Of a stretch of DNA of 64,000 nt, positions 36,107-44,878 are shown piece by piece (the first letter of the stretch is position 1; each line of letters starts with the position of its first letter). The DNA is from Sulfuricystis multivorans. Its GTDB lineage: Bacteria; Pseudomonadota; Gammaproteobacteria; Burkholderiales; Rhodocyclaceae. Below the pieces are notes generated by a model. It was not told the origin of the DNA, made no database searches, and was given only the letters and a program-made list of their open reading frames with translations. The stretch lies in the NCBI RefSeq assembly GCF_003966565.1, contig NZ_AP018718.1:186001-250000 (forward strand). The letters run 5' to 3'. Position numbers and translations under genes: made by a program.

Positions 36107-38010
36107 CGTTTCGCCTCCTCTTCCTTGGGCGGCCAAAGTTCGACCACCTCGATTTCAGCCTGCTTGCCCTTCACCGACAGGCGATGGCGCTTGCCGAAAT
36201 GAAAAGCCTCGGGGTGCGTAATCGCCGCTAGCGTCGCGGCGCTGGTGAGGATCGGACAGCCGACGACTTTCGTCATCCCTTCGAGACGCGAGGCGGTATT
36301 GACGGTGTCACCGACCGCCGTGTATTCCATGCGGCGCGACGAGCCGATGTTGCCGATCACCGCCGGGCCGCTGTGAATGCCGATGCCGATTGCGAAATGC
36401 GGCAGATTGCGATTCGGGAAACGCGCCTGGACCCAGTGCGAAAACTCGCGCGCCGTGGCAAGCAGTTTCAAAGCGGCACGCAATGCCCGTTCGGCGTGAT
36501 CGGCCTGCACCAAGGGCGCGCCGAATTCGGCCATCACCGCGTCGCCGATGAATTTGTCGATGGTTGCCTCCTCGGCGAGCAATGCCGCACAGGCGCGTTC
36601 GAAATATTCGTTGAGCAGCTCGACGACTTCCTCTGGCTCGAGCCGCTCAGACAACGTCGTGAAATCACGGATGTCCGAAAAAAGCACCGTGACTTCGCGC
36701 CGTTGCCCGCCCAGCCCCGGCATCTCGGGATGCTCGAGCAGGGTTTGCATCACCGAGGGCGAAACATAACGGCCGAAGAGCGCCGAGAGGTGCCGCTTTT
36801 CGCGCTCGGCACGTGAGAATTTGGCTAAGCCGGCCAGGAGTAGCGCGGGGACCAGGCTCAGCTGCATCTGGGCGGCCGGTATGTCCCAATCGTCCAAGAA
36901 TGCGCGATAGGCGCCCCAAGCGACGAGCAAGCACCAGAGCAACCCCACTGCCCCCGCCGGTAGAAAACCGTAACGCAAGAGGACATAGACACTCCCCCAG
37001 GCCACGAAGAACACCGTGAGCATCGCCAGCGTTGCCGGTAGCGAGCGCACATGGCGCTCTGCCAGCAGGGTTTCGACGATGTTGGCCTGGATCTCGGGAC
37101 CGGGCATCATCCGGTCGACGGCACCGAAGGTATTCGAGTAGGGCGTCGGATGCACGTCGTTCATGCCGGCGTAACCGGCGCCGACGATCACCACCTTGTC
37201 GCGCAAGGCTTGGATTTCCGGACGCTTGTGAGCCTCCGGCGCCAGCAGCGTGGCAAACGAAATGGTCGGAAAACTGCCCGGCGGGCCGGCGAAAACGATG
37301 CGGCGGCGCTCGCCCGGCAGATCGGTCTTGCCGGCTTGCCGCGCCGCCAGCGCCGCCAGTGTAGCCTCTGGCAGACCGGCCTGGCGCATCTCGTCACCGA
37401 TCGGCAGTCGGCTGCGAAAGTGGCGCACGACGCTGTCGGCATCGAGTGTCAAATTCGCCAGGCCGACATGCGCGGCGACATCTTGTTCCGGCAGGGAAAG
37501 CAGATAATCTGGACTGGGTAGGATGAAATCGTCGGTCGAAGCGCCTTCGCCGACGAGATAACCGGCCAGCACGATCCGGCCGCCATTCAAGGCGCTGCGA
37601 AACCCGCGATCGTATTGGCGCACCGCTGCCGTATCGCCAGCGCCGAGTTTGGCCAGCCATGTCTCCGGGCTGCCGGAAAAGATGAAATCGAGCACGACGA
37701 CACGCGCCTTGACCACCCGCAGCGTATCGATCGCTCGCGCGAACAAGGGCGTCCAAAAAATCAACGGGGTGTCGGCGTTTTTGGCGAGAGAGGCATCGTC
37801 GATGATCACCAACGCGGCATGACTGGGCTCGAAGCGCTTGCCGGCCAGGCGATGCCAGGCATCGAGATAAAAATTTTCCAGTCGATCGGCCCAGCCTGCT
37901 TTGAGCGAGACGAAACAGATCCCCATGGCGACGAGGGCGATGGACAAAGCCAGCAACGGCGGGCGGGCAAGCAGCGTTTTCACACCGGAGGCCGCCTCAA
38001 TACGGCGCAT
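36103..38010 (-). CDS. CHASE2-domain adenylate/guanylate cyclase
   Basis: This 635-residue membrane protein has an N-terminal membrane segment (about 17-37) and a periplasmic CHASE2 sensor (about 40-330). Three further hydrophobic segments (about 330-405) and a class III cyclase domain (about 430-610) follow. The metal aspartates are Asp446 (FSDIRDF) and Asp490 (GDAVMAEFG). It should make cAMP or cGMP in response to an extracytoplasmic cue. It is coupled to the Sel1 gene downstream and overlaps the twin-CX3C gene upstream by 14 nt. A copy of the dispersed motif lies inside. Confidence 0.9.
   Translation of the reverse strand: MRRIEAASGVKTLLARPPLLALSIALVAMGICFVSLKAGWADRLENFYLDAWHRLAGKRFEPSHAALVIIDDASLAKNADTPLIFWTPLFARAIDTLRVVKARVVVLDFIFSGSPETWLAKLGAGDTAAVRQYDRGFRSALNGGRIVLAGYLVGEGASTDDFILPSPDYLLSLPEQDVAAHVGLANLTLDADSVVRHFRSRLPIGDEMRQAGLPEATLAALAARQAGKTDLPGERRRIVFAGPPGSFPTISFATLLAPEAHKRPEIQALRDKVVIVGAGYAGMNDVHPTPYSNTFGAVDRMMPGPEIQANIVETLLAERHVRSLPATLAMLTVFFVAWGSVYVLLRYGFLPAGAVGLLWCLLVAWGAYRAFLDDWDIPAAQMQLSLVPALLLAGLAKFSRAEREKRHLSALFGRYVSPSVMQTLLEHPEMPGLGGQRREVTVLFSDIRDFTTLSERLEPEEVVELLNEYFERACAALLAEEATIDKFIGDAVMAEFGAPLVQADHAERALRAALKLLATAREFSHWVQARFPNRNLPHFAIGIGIHSGPAVIGNIGSSRRMEYTAVGDTVNTASRLEGMTKVVGCPILTSAATLAAITHPEAFHFGKRHRLSVKGKQAEIEVVELWPPKEEEAKR
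37626..37646 (-). repeat. Dispersed 21-bp motif, copy 6 (in cyclase gene)
   Basis: On the minus strand it reads TCGGCGCTGGCG-AT-ACGGCAG, preceded by CAAAC. It is translated as LGAGDTA in the sense direction. Confidence 0.7.
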
Positions 38011-38332
38011 ACGCGCAGATGCGTTTCAAGCAGAACAGGTAATCGTAGCCGCGGCGCTGGCAGTCCTTCATGCATTTTGGATCGGCGATGGTTGGTAGCG
38101 GCTGCCTGGGTGTGTTGGGCTGCAGCTCTTCGAAGGCTGGGTTCTTCGGCAAGCCCGGCTGATCGAGCATGCCGCCTTGATTGGGGGGAGAACTCGTGGC
38201 GCACACGCCGAGACAGTAATTGCGGTCATACCCTTGGCCGAGACAGCCTTGCATGCAGTTGAAATCCTGTCCCGCCCACGCGCTCCAGGACGAGAAAAAC
38301 AACCCGGCCATCCACACCCACGGGTAGTTCAT
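37997..38332 (-). CDS. Small secreted twin-CX3C protein
   Basis: This 111-residue protein has a signal peptide (SWSAWA-GQD). Two matching Cys units flank a Pro-rich linker: CMQGCLGQGYDRNYCLGVC near the start of the mature protein and CMKDCQRRGYDYLFCLKRIC near the end. The CX3C-X(7-9)-CX3C spacing suggests a helical hairpin held by disulfides in the periplasm. GGGAGG precedes the ATG at 38332. It is the first gene before the cyclase and Sel1 genes. No family is recognised. Confidence 0.72.
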   Translation of the reverse strand: MNYPWVWMAGLFFSSWSAWAGQDFNCMQGCLGQGYDRNYCLGVCATSSPPNQGGMLDQPGLPKNPAFEELQPNTPRQPLPTIADPKCMKDCQRRGYDYLFCLKRICAYAPY

Positions 38333-38482
38333 GACATTGCCTCCCATTGCGTTGCTTGCGAAGCCAAGTATGCAACTATTTCAGCCCCGCGTGGGACGAG
38401 GTCGGGGTAGCCTCTTGACTGCACGCGTCGATGAAGTATGGTTCCAGGATTTTCGACGACGCTTGAAGGGAGGGAAAACATC

Positions 38483-39847
38483 ATGGCTCGAACGCGCATC
38501 ATCCTCGACGAATCCGAAATTCCGACGCATTGGTACAACGTCGCCGCCGATCTGCCGAGTCCGCCGGCCCCGCCCTTGGGCCCCGACGGTCAGCCGGTCA
38601 CGCCAGACAAGATGCTGGCGATCTTTCCGGGGCCCATCCTCGAACAGGAAATGAGCGCCGAGCGCTGGATTCCGATTCCCGATGAGGTGCGCAAGATCTA
38701 CGCGCTGTGGCGCCCCAGCCCCTTGTATCGCGCTGAGCGGCTGGAAGCGATGCTCGGCACGCCGGCGAAGATCTTCTACAAGTATGAAGGCGTCTCGCCG
38801 GCGGGCTCGCACAAGCCCAATTCCGCGGTCGCGCAAGCCTATCTGAACAAGATCGCCGGCACGCAGCGGCTGGTGACCGAGACCGGCGCAGGCCAGTGGG
38901 GCTCGTCATTGGCGCTGGCCGGCCAGATGTTCGGCCTGCCGGTGCGCATCTTCATGGTCAAGGTAAGTTACGAACAGAAACCCTATCGGCGTCTGATGAT
39001 GCAGACCTGGGGCGGCGAGGTGGTAGCCAGTCCGACCAATCTGACCCGCGCCGGCCGCGACATCCTGGAGAGAGATCCGGACAACCCCGGTAGCCTCGGC
39101 ATCGCGATCTCGGAGGCGGTCGAGGAGGCGGTGACCGTGCCCGGCACCAAGTATGCGCTGGGCTCCGTGCTCAATCACGTGATCCTGCATCAGACCGTGA
39201 TCGGATTGGAAGCGAAAAAGCAGTTCGAGAAGATCGGCCTCTACCCCGACATGATCTTCGCGCCCTGCGGCGGCGGCTCGAACTTCGGCGGCGCGGCCTT
39301 TCCCTTCCTCGCCGACAAGGTGGCGGGCGACAAGCGCGCCGAGAAGCTACGTTGTGTCGCGGTCGAGCCGGCCTCGTGTCCGACGCTGACCAAAGGTGTC
39401 TATGCCTACGACTTCGGCGATGCGACCGGCTACACGCCGCTGATGAAGATGTACACGCTCGGCCACGACTTCATGCCGCCGGGTATCCACGCCGGCGGTT
39501 TGCGCTACCACGGCGACAGCCCGCTGGTCTCGCAGCTCTATCACGAAAAGCTCATCGAGGCGATCGCCGTGCCGCAGGTGGCGACCTTCGAGGCCGGCGT
39601 GATGTTCGCGCGCGCCGAGGGCATCATCCCGGCGCCCGAATCCTGCCACGGCATCCGCGCGACCATCGACGAGGCGCTACGCTGCAAACAGACCGGCGAG
39701 CCGAAGGTGCTGTTCTTCAACCTCTCCGGTCACGGCCATTTCGACATGAGCGCCTACGAGAGCTACTTCGCCGGCAAGCTCGAGGACTTCGAGTATCCGG
39801 CCGAGGCGATCCAGGCTTCGCTCGCCCATTTGCCAAAAATCGACTAA
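38483..39847 (+). CDS. TrpB2-type tryptophan synthase beta-like protein
   Basis: This 454-residue PLP enzyme of fold type II has the cofactor lysine in GSHKPNSA and the phosphate-binding GGGSNFGG. The N-terminal insert and [13 protein letters not shown] are typical of the TrpB2 group, which does not need TrpA. No trpA lies nearby. Members make tryptophan from indole and serine, or salvage indole; the exact role is uncertain. The start is the ATG at 38483 behind GGGAGGG. Confidence 0.9.
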   Translation: MARTRIILDESEIPTHWYNVAADLPSPPAPPLGPDGQPVTPDKMLAIFPGPILEQEMSAERWIPIPDEVRKIYALWRPSPLYRAERLEAMLGTPAKIFYKYEGVSPAGSHKPNSAVAQAYLNKIAGTQRLVTETGAGQWGSSLALAGQMFGLPVRIFMVKVSYEQKPYRRLMMQTWGGEVVASPTNLTRAGRDILERDPDNPGSLGIAISEAVEEAVTVPGTKYALGSVLNHVILHQTVIGLEAKKQFEKIGLYPDMIFAPCGGGSNFGGAAFPFLADKVAGDKRAEKLRCVAVEPASCPTLTKGVYAYDFGDATGYTPLMKMYTLGHDFMPPGIHAGGLRYHGDSPLVSQLYHEKLIEAIAVPQVATFEAGVMFARAEGIIPAPESCHGIRATIDEALRCKQTGEPKVLFFNLSGHGHFDMSAYESYFAGKLEDFEYPAEAIQASLAHLPKID

Positions 39848-39855
39848 TCTTGGCC

Positions 39856-40008
39856 ATGCGCCTTGCTTTCCTGATCCTGCTGTTCGCGAACATCGTGCTG
39901 TTCCTTTGGGGCCAGGGCTATGCCGGCAGCCAGGAGGCCGGACGCGAGCCGGCGCGGCTTATGCAGCAGCTGGCGCCCGAGAAGCTTTCCGTCGCCAAGC
40001 GGGAATGA
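39856..40008 (+). CDS. Small single-span membrane protein
   Basis: This 50-residue protein starts with a hydrophobic span (MRLAFLILLFANIVLFLWG). A short charged tail ends in SVAKRE. Its stop overlaps the coaE start by 4 nt (ATGA), which supports translation. Comparable small membrane proteins occur at this place in betaproteobacteria; no function is known. Confidence 0.65.
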   Translation: MRLAFLILLFANIVLFLWGQGYAGSQEAGREPARLMQQLAPEKLSVAKRE

Positions 40009-40634
40009 GCTTCGTCGTCGGTCTCACCGGCGGCATCGGCAGCGGCAAGAGCGCGGCTGCCGAGCGTTTCGCCGCGCGCGGGGTTCCGATCGTCGATACC
40101 GACGCGATCGCCCGCGCGCTGACCGCGCCGGGCGGCGCCGCGATCGCGCCGATCCGTGCGGCATTCGGCGATGCAGTGTTGACGAGCGATGGCGCGCTCG
40201 ACCGCGCCGCGATGCGCCGTTGGGTATTCGCCGACCCAAACGCGCGCAAACGGCTCGAAGCGATCCTGCATCCGATGATCCGCGCCGAAAGCGAGGCGCA
40301 TGTGAGCCGTTGTGCCAATGCCGAATATCTCATCCTCGTGGTGCCGCTGCTCATCGAAGCGGGGGATTTCCGCTCGCGCGTCGATCGTATCTGCGTCGTC
40401 GATTGTCCGGAGGAAATCCAGATCGCGCGTGTGATGGCCAGAAGCGGTTTGTCGCGCGAGGAGGTGCAAGCGATCATCGCGGCGCAGGCAAGCCGCGTGG
40501 CACGTCTTACTGCCGCGGACGATGTCATCGACAACTCACGGGGACTTGCCGAGCTCGATGCCCAGGTCGCCTCATTGCACGAAAAATACCGGTTGATGGC
40601 GAGAGCGCGTCAGGAATCGTCGCGAACTCCATGA
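40005..40634 (+). CDS. coaE: Dephospho-CoA kinase
   Basis: This 209-residue enzyme performs the last step of CoA synthesis. The P-loop is LTGGIGSGKS; the DTD segment (IVDTDAIAR) and HP motif (LHPMIR) are present. Downstream zapD and yacG form the usual betaproteobacterial cluster, but here a small inverted-repeat element separates coaE from zapD. Confidence 0.95.
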   Translation: MSFVVGLTGGIGSGKSAAAERFAARGVPIVDTDAIARALTAPGGAAIAPIRAAFGDAVLTSDGALDRAAMRRWVFADPNARKRLEAILHPMIRAESEAHVSRCANAEYLILVVPLLIEAGDFRSRVDRICVVDCPEEIQIARVMARSGLSREEVQAIIAAQASRVARLTAADDVIDNSRGLAELDAQVASLHEKYRLMARARQESSRTP

Positions 40635-40659
40635 TTGCGGGCACTTTCTGCCCGAGTTC

Positions 40660-40868
40660 AACCCAGATTGTCCATTGGAACGCGAGCGGGTATCAAAAGG
40701 CGAGGGCGAGCAGGTTTGCGTTACCGCGACGAGCCAATAGCGGTGCCTGGCGATACGCGGGGGCGCAAAGATGCCGCCCGCAGCCCGAAAACCGCCGCGT
40801 AGGGCGTTGAAATGATCGTATCGGATGCTCATGGTGAATCAGCCCGCTCTCAATGGACAATCTGGGTT
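40660..40868. mobile_element. Inverted-repeat element (MITE-like), 209 bp
   Basis: Perfect 18-bp inverted repeats at 40660-40677 (AACCCAGATTGTCCATTG) and 40851-40868 bracket 173 bp with no plausible gene. Inward of the arms a GAGCGGG block is also shared. The right part is repeated at 2771-2827. The element lies in the coaE-zapD gap and leaves about 60 bp before the zapD start. Confidence 0.8.
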
Positions 40869-40873
40869 CAAGT
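40817..40873. repeat. 57-bp dispersed repeat, copy B
   Basis: This matches 2771-2827 at 53 of 57 positions and includes the right inverted repeat of the 209-bp element. On the minus strand both copies contain the same ATGAGCATNCGATACG segment. Confidence 0.85.
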
Positions 40874-40928
40874 TGAGATTTGGGGATATTTCGGTCAGAA
40901 TTCGAAGAATTCAGCCACGAGCCGCCGC

Positions 40929-41684
40929 GTGATCACCTACGATTACCCCTTGAACGAGCGCATCCGCACCTTGCTGCGACTCGAGGATCTGTTCGACCGC
41001 ACCGTTCATTTCATGCGCTCGGACGATCCTGAGTCCCACCATGTGGCATTGGTCACGCTGTTCGACATCTTCGAGGTGGTCAGCCGCGCCGATCTGAAGA
41101 TCGATCTGGTCCAGGAGCTCGAACGCCAGCGTCAGACGCTGCTTTCCTTCCGCAACAACCCGGACATTTCCGAAGAGGCGTTGAATGGCGCCCTCTATGA
41201 AATCGAGCAGGCCTCGACGGCGCTCTTGGCGATGCAGGGCAAGACCGGCCAGCACCTGCGCGAGAACGAATGGCTGATGAGCATCAAGAACCGCAGCGGC
41301 ATTCCTGGCGGCGTCTGCGAATTCGATCTGCCCGCCTACCACTATTGGCTCAACCGCGACCCGGGGCAGCGCCGCAGTGATCTGGAAGGCTGGGTGGGGC
41401 CGCTGTTGCCGCTGCGCGATGGTCTGGGCATCGTGCTACGCCTGTTGCGCGCTTCGGGCCATCCGGAGCAGCAGTGCGCGGTGCGCGGTTCCTTTCAGCT
41501 GATGCTCTCTGGGCGTACCGCCCAGCTCATCCGCCTGCGCGTGCCGAAGAGTCAGGCCGCCGTGCCAGAGATCAGCGCCAACAAATATGCGCTCAACATC
41601 CGCTTCACGGTGCCCGATACCGAAATGCGCCCGCGTCAGACCGAGACCGACATCTTTTTCGAGCTGACCTTCTGCAATCTGTGA
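40929..41684 (+). CDS. zapD: Cell division protein ZapD
   Basis: This 251-residue FtsZ-binding protein opens with [20 protein letters not shown], the ZapD signature. It crosslinks FtsZ filaments in the Z-ring. The GTG at 40929 gives the family's usual start; reading further upstream runs into the repeat element. The stop overlaps the yacG start by 4 nt (GTGA). Confidence 0.94.
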   Translation: MITYDYPLNERIRTLLRLEDLFDRTVHFMRSDDPESHHVALVTLFDIFEVVSRADLKIDLVQELERQRQTLLSFRNNPDISEEALNGALYEIEQASTALLAMQGKTGQHLRENEWLMSIKNRSGIPGGVCEFDLPAYHYWLNRDPGQRRSDLEGWVGPLLPLRDGLGIVLRLLRASGHPEQQCAVRGSFQLMLSGRTAQLIRLRVPKSQAAVPEISANKYALNIRFTVPDTEMRPRQTETDIFFELTFCNL

Positions 41685-41884
41685 CGCAAGCCCGCATCGT
41701 CAACTGCCCACAATGCGGCAAGCCAGTGCCCTGGGGGCCGCAAAGCCCCTTCCGGCCGTTCTGTTCGGAACGCTGCAAGAAGATCGACCTCGGCGCCTGG
41801 GCGAACGACGAATACCGCATTCCGGGCACGGCGCCGCCCGACGACTTCAGCGCGCCGGAGCCGGACGCCACGCCGCGCGGATAG
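41681..41884 (+). CDS. yacG: DNA gyrase inhibitor YacG
   Basis: This 67-residue zinc protein has NCPQCGK and [11 protein letters not shown], the four-Cys site of YacG, which binds GyrB and blocks gyrase. The start is a GTG at 41681. Its end overlaps the convergent Nudix gene by 38 nt. Confidence 0.93.
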   Translation: MTQARIVNCPQCGKPVPWGPQSPFRPFCSERCKKIDLGAWANDEYRIPGTAPPDDFSAPEPDATPRG

Positions 41885-42794
41885 CGGCGATGCCCTGAGC
41901 GCCGAGGGCCTGCGCCGCCGGCAGATCGGCGGGTGAGAGGCCGCCAATCGCATACACCGGCAGCGGAAGATCGCTGATCAGCGCCGCGAAATGCTCCCAG
42001 CCGATGCCGGCATCATCGGGATGGCTCGCCGTCGGCAACACTGGCCCGGCCACGGCGAAGTCGAGCCCGAGACGCGCGGCGTGTTCCAACTCGCGCCGGT
42101 CGTGACAGGATGCGGCGACGAGCGGGAAAGGCGGGCGATAGGACATTGCCATGAGCTGGCGTGCAGGCAAATGAAGACCATCGGCGCCGCTCGCGCGGGC
42201 GAGCTGGGCGTCGCCATTGACCAGCACGCGCGCGCCGTATTGCCGGCAACGCGCCACTGCCGCGGCGACGAAGGATTCGCGCTGCATTTCCGGCAGGGCG
42301 TTTTCTCTGAGCTGGACGAGCTTCAATCCTCGCTCGAGCGCGGCATCGAGGCGGGAAAGCTGTTCCGCCGTGCCGATCTGCCATGCATGGGTGATGCCAT
42401 ACATCTCCGGCAGCGCAAGCGCGGCGAGCACCGGCGCGTTGGCCGGCAGCATGGGCGCCACGGTCGTCGCGCCGGGATGCTGCCATTCGAGCGCGGCATG
42501 GACATGATCGCGCAACTCGCCGCGCCACTGTGTCACCCGGAAGAAATAGAGCCGCACGTGGGCATGTTCATAGACATGCTCGCGCACGATCCAGGGCGTG
42601 GCCGCGATGACCTCGATGCCGAGCTCCTCGGCGAGCTCGCGCATCAGTGCTTCGCGCGGCGTCTCACCCGCTTCGACCTTGCCGCCGGGAAACTCCCAGT
42701 AGCCCGGATAGAAGGTATTGGCGCTACGCCGGCCGAGCAGGAAGCTGCCGTCTTCGCGGAGGACGACCGCGGCGGCGACGCGCGTGATCTTCAC
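41847..42794 (-). CDS. Nudix hydrolase fused to ThiE-like domain
   Basis: This 315-residue protein has an N-terminal MutT-type Nudix domain, with box [23 protein letters not shown] (GX5EX7REUXEEXGU intact). The C-terminal thiamine-phosphate-synthase-like TIM barrel (about 135-315) has [20 protein letters not shown] and AIGGLSP. Such fusions are normal in betaproteobacteria. The Nudix half probably cleans 8-oxo-dGTP; the ThiE half has no proven role. The start is a GTG at 42794, overlapping the AAA ATPase gene by 4 nt. Confidence 0.92.
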   Translation of the reverse strand: MKITRVAAAVVLREDGSFLLGRRSANTFYPGYWEFPGGKVEAGETPREALMRELAEELGIEVIAATPWIVREHVYEHAHVRLYFFRVTQWRGELRDHVHAALEWQHPGATTVAPMLPANAPVLAALALPEMYGITHAWQIGTAEQLSRLDAALERGLKLVQLRENALPEMQRESFVAAAVARCRQYGARVLVNGDAQLARASGADGLHLPARQLMAMSYRPPFPLVAASCHDRRELEHAARLGLDFAVAGPVLPTASHPDDAGIGWEHFAALISDLPLPVYAIGGLSPADLPAAQALGAQGIAAIRAAWRPAPAR

Positions 42795-43636
42795 TTGATC
42801 CTGCCGGCATAGTCGCGCGCGAACTGCCAGGCGACGCGGCCGGAACGGCTGCCGCGTTGCAAGGCCCATTGCAGCGCTTCCTGCCGTGCCGCCAGCGCCG
42901 ACTTTTCATCGACGCCGAACTGGCGCAGCCAATGCACGCAGATGGCCAGGTAAGCATCCTGGTCGAACGGATAGAACGACAGCCACAGGCCGAAGCGCTC
43001 GGAAAGCGAGATTTTTTCCTCGGTGGTCTCGCCGGGATGGATTTCGCCCTCCGGGCCACGGGTCGCCTCGAGGTTTTCGCTCATCCGTTCGGGCATCAGA
43101 TGGCGGCGGTTCGAGGTGGCGTAGATCAGCAGATTTTCGGGCGCGCCGGCGATCGAGCCGTCGAGCGCGCTCTTCAAAGCCTTGTAGCCGGGTTCCGACG
43201 CGTCGAACGACAAGTCGTCGCAGAAAACGACGAAGCGTTCGGGACGGCCGGCGATGAGCTCGATGATCTCCGGCAGATCGACGAGATCGTCGCGATCGAC
43301 CTCGATCAGCCGCAGGCCGCGCCTGGCATATTTGGCGAGTACGCCTTTGACGAGCGAGGATTTCCCGGTGCCGCGCGCCCCAGTCAAGAGCACGTTGTTC
43401 GCCGGCCGGCCGGCGACGAACTGGCGCGTGTTGCGGTCGATCGCCGCCTTTTGTTCATCGACGCCCTTCAAGTCGGCCAGTCGAATCATGTGCGGATGAG
43501 GCACGGGCATGAGGCGGCCGCGCCAACGGTAGGCGATGGCCGACCAGTCGGGCGGGGCGGGGGGCGGTGGCAAAAGGTTTTCGGCGCGCTCGACGAGGCT
43601 TTCGAGACGGCGGATGAGGGCTTCGAGTCCTTGCAT
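42791..43636 (-). CDS. DUF815-family AAA+ ATPase
   Basis: This 281-residue P-loop protein has Walker A GARGTGKSS, Walker B VVFCDDLSF, and sensor segment YATSNRRHL. DUF815 ATPases are widespread and lack a firm function. The start is the ATG at 43636. Near the C-terminus the peptide EKSALAARQEAL is encoded by a copy of the dispersed 21-bp motif, next to otherwise conserved sequence. Confidence 0.9.
   Translation of the reverse strand: MQGLEALIRRLESLVERAENLLPPPPAPPDWSAIAYRWRGRLMPVPHPHMIRLADLKGVDEQKAAIDRNTRQFVAGRPANNVLLTGARGTGKSSLVKGVLAKYARRGLRLIEVDRDDLVDLPEIIELIAGRPERFVVFCDDLSFDASEPGYKALKSALDGSIAGAPENLLIYATSNRRHLMPERMSENLEATRGPEGEIHPGETTEEKISLSERFGLWLSFYPFDQDAYLAICVHWLRQFGVDEKSALAARQEALQWALQRGSRSGRVAWQFARDYAGRIK
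42881..42901 (-). repeat. Dispersed 21-bp motif, copy 7 (in AAA ATPase gene)
   Basis: On the minus strand it reads TCGGCGCTGGCG-GC-ACGGCAG, preceded by AAAAG. It is translated as SALAARQ. Confidence 0.65.
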
Positions 43637-43653
43637 CGGGTAAGCTTCCGGTC

Positions 43654-44835
43654 GTGAAGCTTTGGAATTTAGCACTTCTCGTCTGGCTTGCCGGTTGTGC
43701 CATCGCCCCAGCGCCAACCACCTGCCCGCCCTGCCCGGGCGTCGTGACGCCTGCGCCGGCCGAAAAACCGCTGCAGCCGGCGAATTGGGCCGAGCTGCCG
43801 GGCTGGGAGGGCGAGGATCACGCTGCGGTGCTGGCGCTCTTCAAGGCCCAGTGTGTGACGCTCGCCAAACGGCCCTTGTGGCTATCGACCTGCGAGTCGG
43901 CTCAGAAAGTCGGCGCTGGAATGACGGCACCCGGCGCAGCGAAAGCCTGGTTCGAGGCGAACTTCCGCCCGTGGGCGCTCGTCAATCCGGACGGTTCGCG
44001 CGAAGGACTGATCACCGGTTATTACGAGCCGGTCGTGCGCGGCAGCCGCACGAAAAAGGCGCCGTATCTGACTCCGGTGTTCGGCCCGCCGGAGGATCTG
44101 ATCATCGTCGATCTTTCCAGCCTCTACCCGGAGCTGAAGAACCTGCGGTTGCGCGGCCGGCTCGAGGGCCGGCGGCTGATTCCGTATTTCAGCCGCGCCG
44201 AATGGGCGGCGGAAGAGGACAAACGCGCCGACCGGGCGCTGATGTGGGTCGATGACCCGATCGACTTTTTCTTCCTGCAAATCCAAGGATCGGGGCAGGT
44301 CGTGCTCGACGATGGCAGCCGAGTCAGGATCGGCTATGCCGACCAGAACGGCCATCCCTATCGCTCGATTGGCCGCTGGCTGATCGAGCAGAATGAGCTC
44401 AAACCCCACGAAGCCTCGATGCAAGGGATCAAGGCTTGGGCCGAACGGCATCCCGAGCGGCTGCGCGAATTGCTCGAGGTCAATCCGAGCCTCATCTTCT
44501 TCCGCGAGCTGCCCATCGATGGCAGCGGCCCGCCGGGCGAAATCGGGAAAGGCCCTCCTGGGGCCCTGGGCGTGCCGCTCACACCCGAGCGCAGCATTGC
44601 CGTCGATCCGCGCTTCATCCCATTGGGCGCACCGGTCTGGTTGGCGACGACGCGCCCGAATGACCTGGAGACGCTCGCCCGGCTGATGCTGGCACAGGAT
44701 ACCGGCGGGGCGATCCGCGGCCCGGTGCGCGCCGATTTCTTCTGGGGCAGCGGGCCGGAGGCGGGCTCGCTGGCCGGCAGGATGCGCCAGAAAGGCAAGA
44801 TGTGGGTAATGCTGCCTCGCTGGTACGAACCCTAA
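43654..44835 (+). CDS. mltA: Membrane-bound lytic murein transglycosylase A
   Basis: This 393-residue outer-membrane lipoprotein has a lipobox VWLAGC near residue 15. The MltA beta-barrel domain has ITGYYEP, FLQIQGSGQV, AQDTGGAI and DFFWGSG, with the catalytic Asp in the last motif. It cleaves peptidoglycan to anhydromuropeptides. The start is a GTG at 43654, divergent from the AAA ATPase gene. A copy of the dispersed 21-bp motif encodes KVGAGMTAP. Confidence 0.94.
   Translation: MKLWNLALLVWLAGCAIAPAPTTCPPCPGVVTPAPAEKPLQPANWAELPGWEGEDHAAVLALFKAQCVTLAKRPLWLSTCESAQKVGAGMTAPGAAKAWFEANFRPWALVNPDGSREGLITGYYEPVVRGSRTKKAPYLTPVFGPPEDLIIVDLSSLYPELKNLRLRGRLEGRRLIPYFSRAEWAAEEDKRADRALMWVDDPIDFFFLQIQGSGQVVLDDGSRVRIGYADQNGHPYRSIGRWLIEQNELKPHEASMQGIKAWAERHPERLRELLEVNPSLIFFRELPIDGSGPPGEIGKGPPGALGVPLTPERSIAVDPRFIPLGAPVWLATTRPNDLETLARLMLAQDTGGAIRGPVRADFFWGSGPEAGSLAGRMRQKGKMWVMLPRWYEP
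43910..43930 (+). repeat. Dispersed 21-bp motif, copy 8 (in mltA)
   Basis: TCGGCGCTGGAA-TG-ACGGCAC, preceded by GAAAG. Confidence 0.65.
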
Positions 44836-44878
44836 CGAAAGGCATAGAATCCGGTCTGAGTCGAAGGGAGGAAGGATT

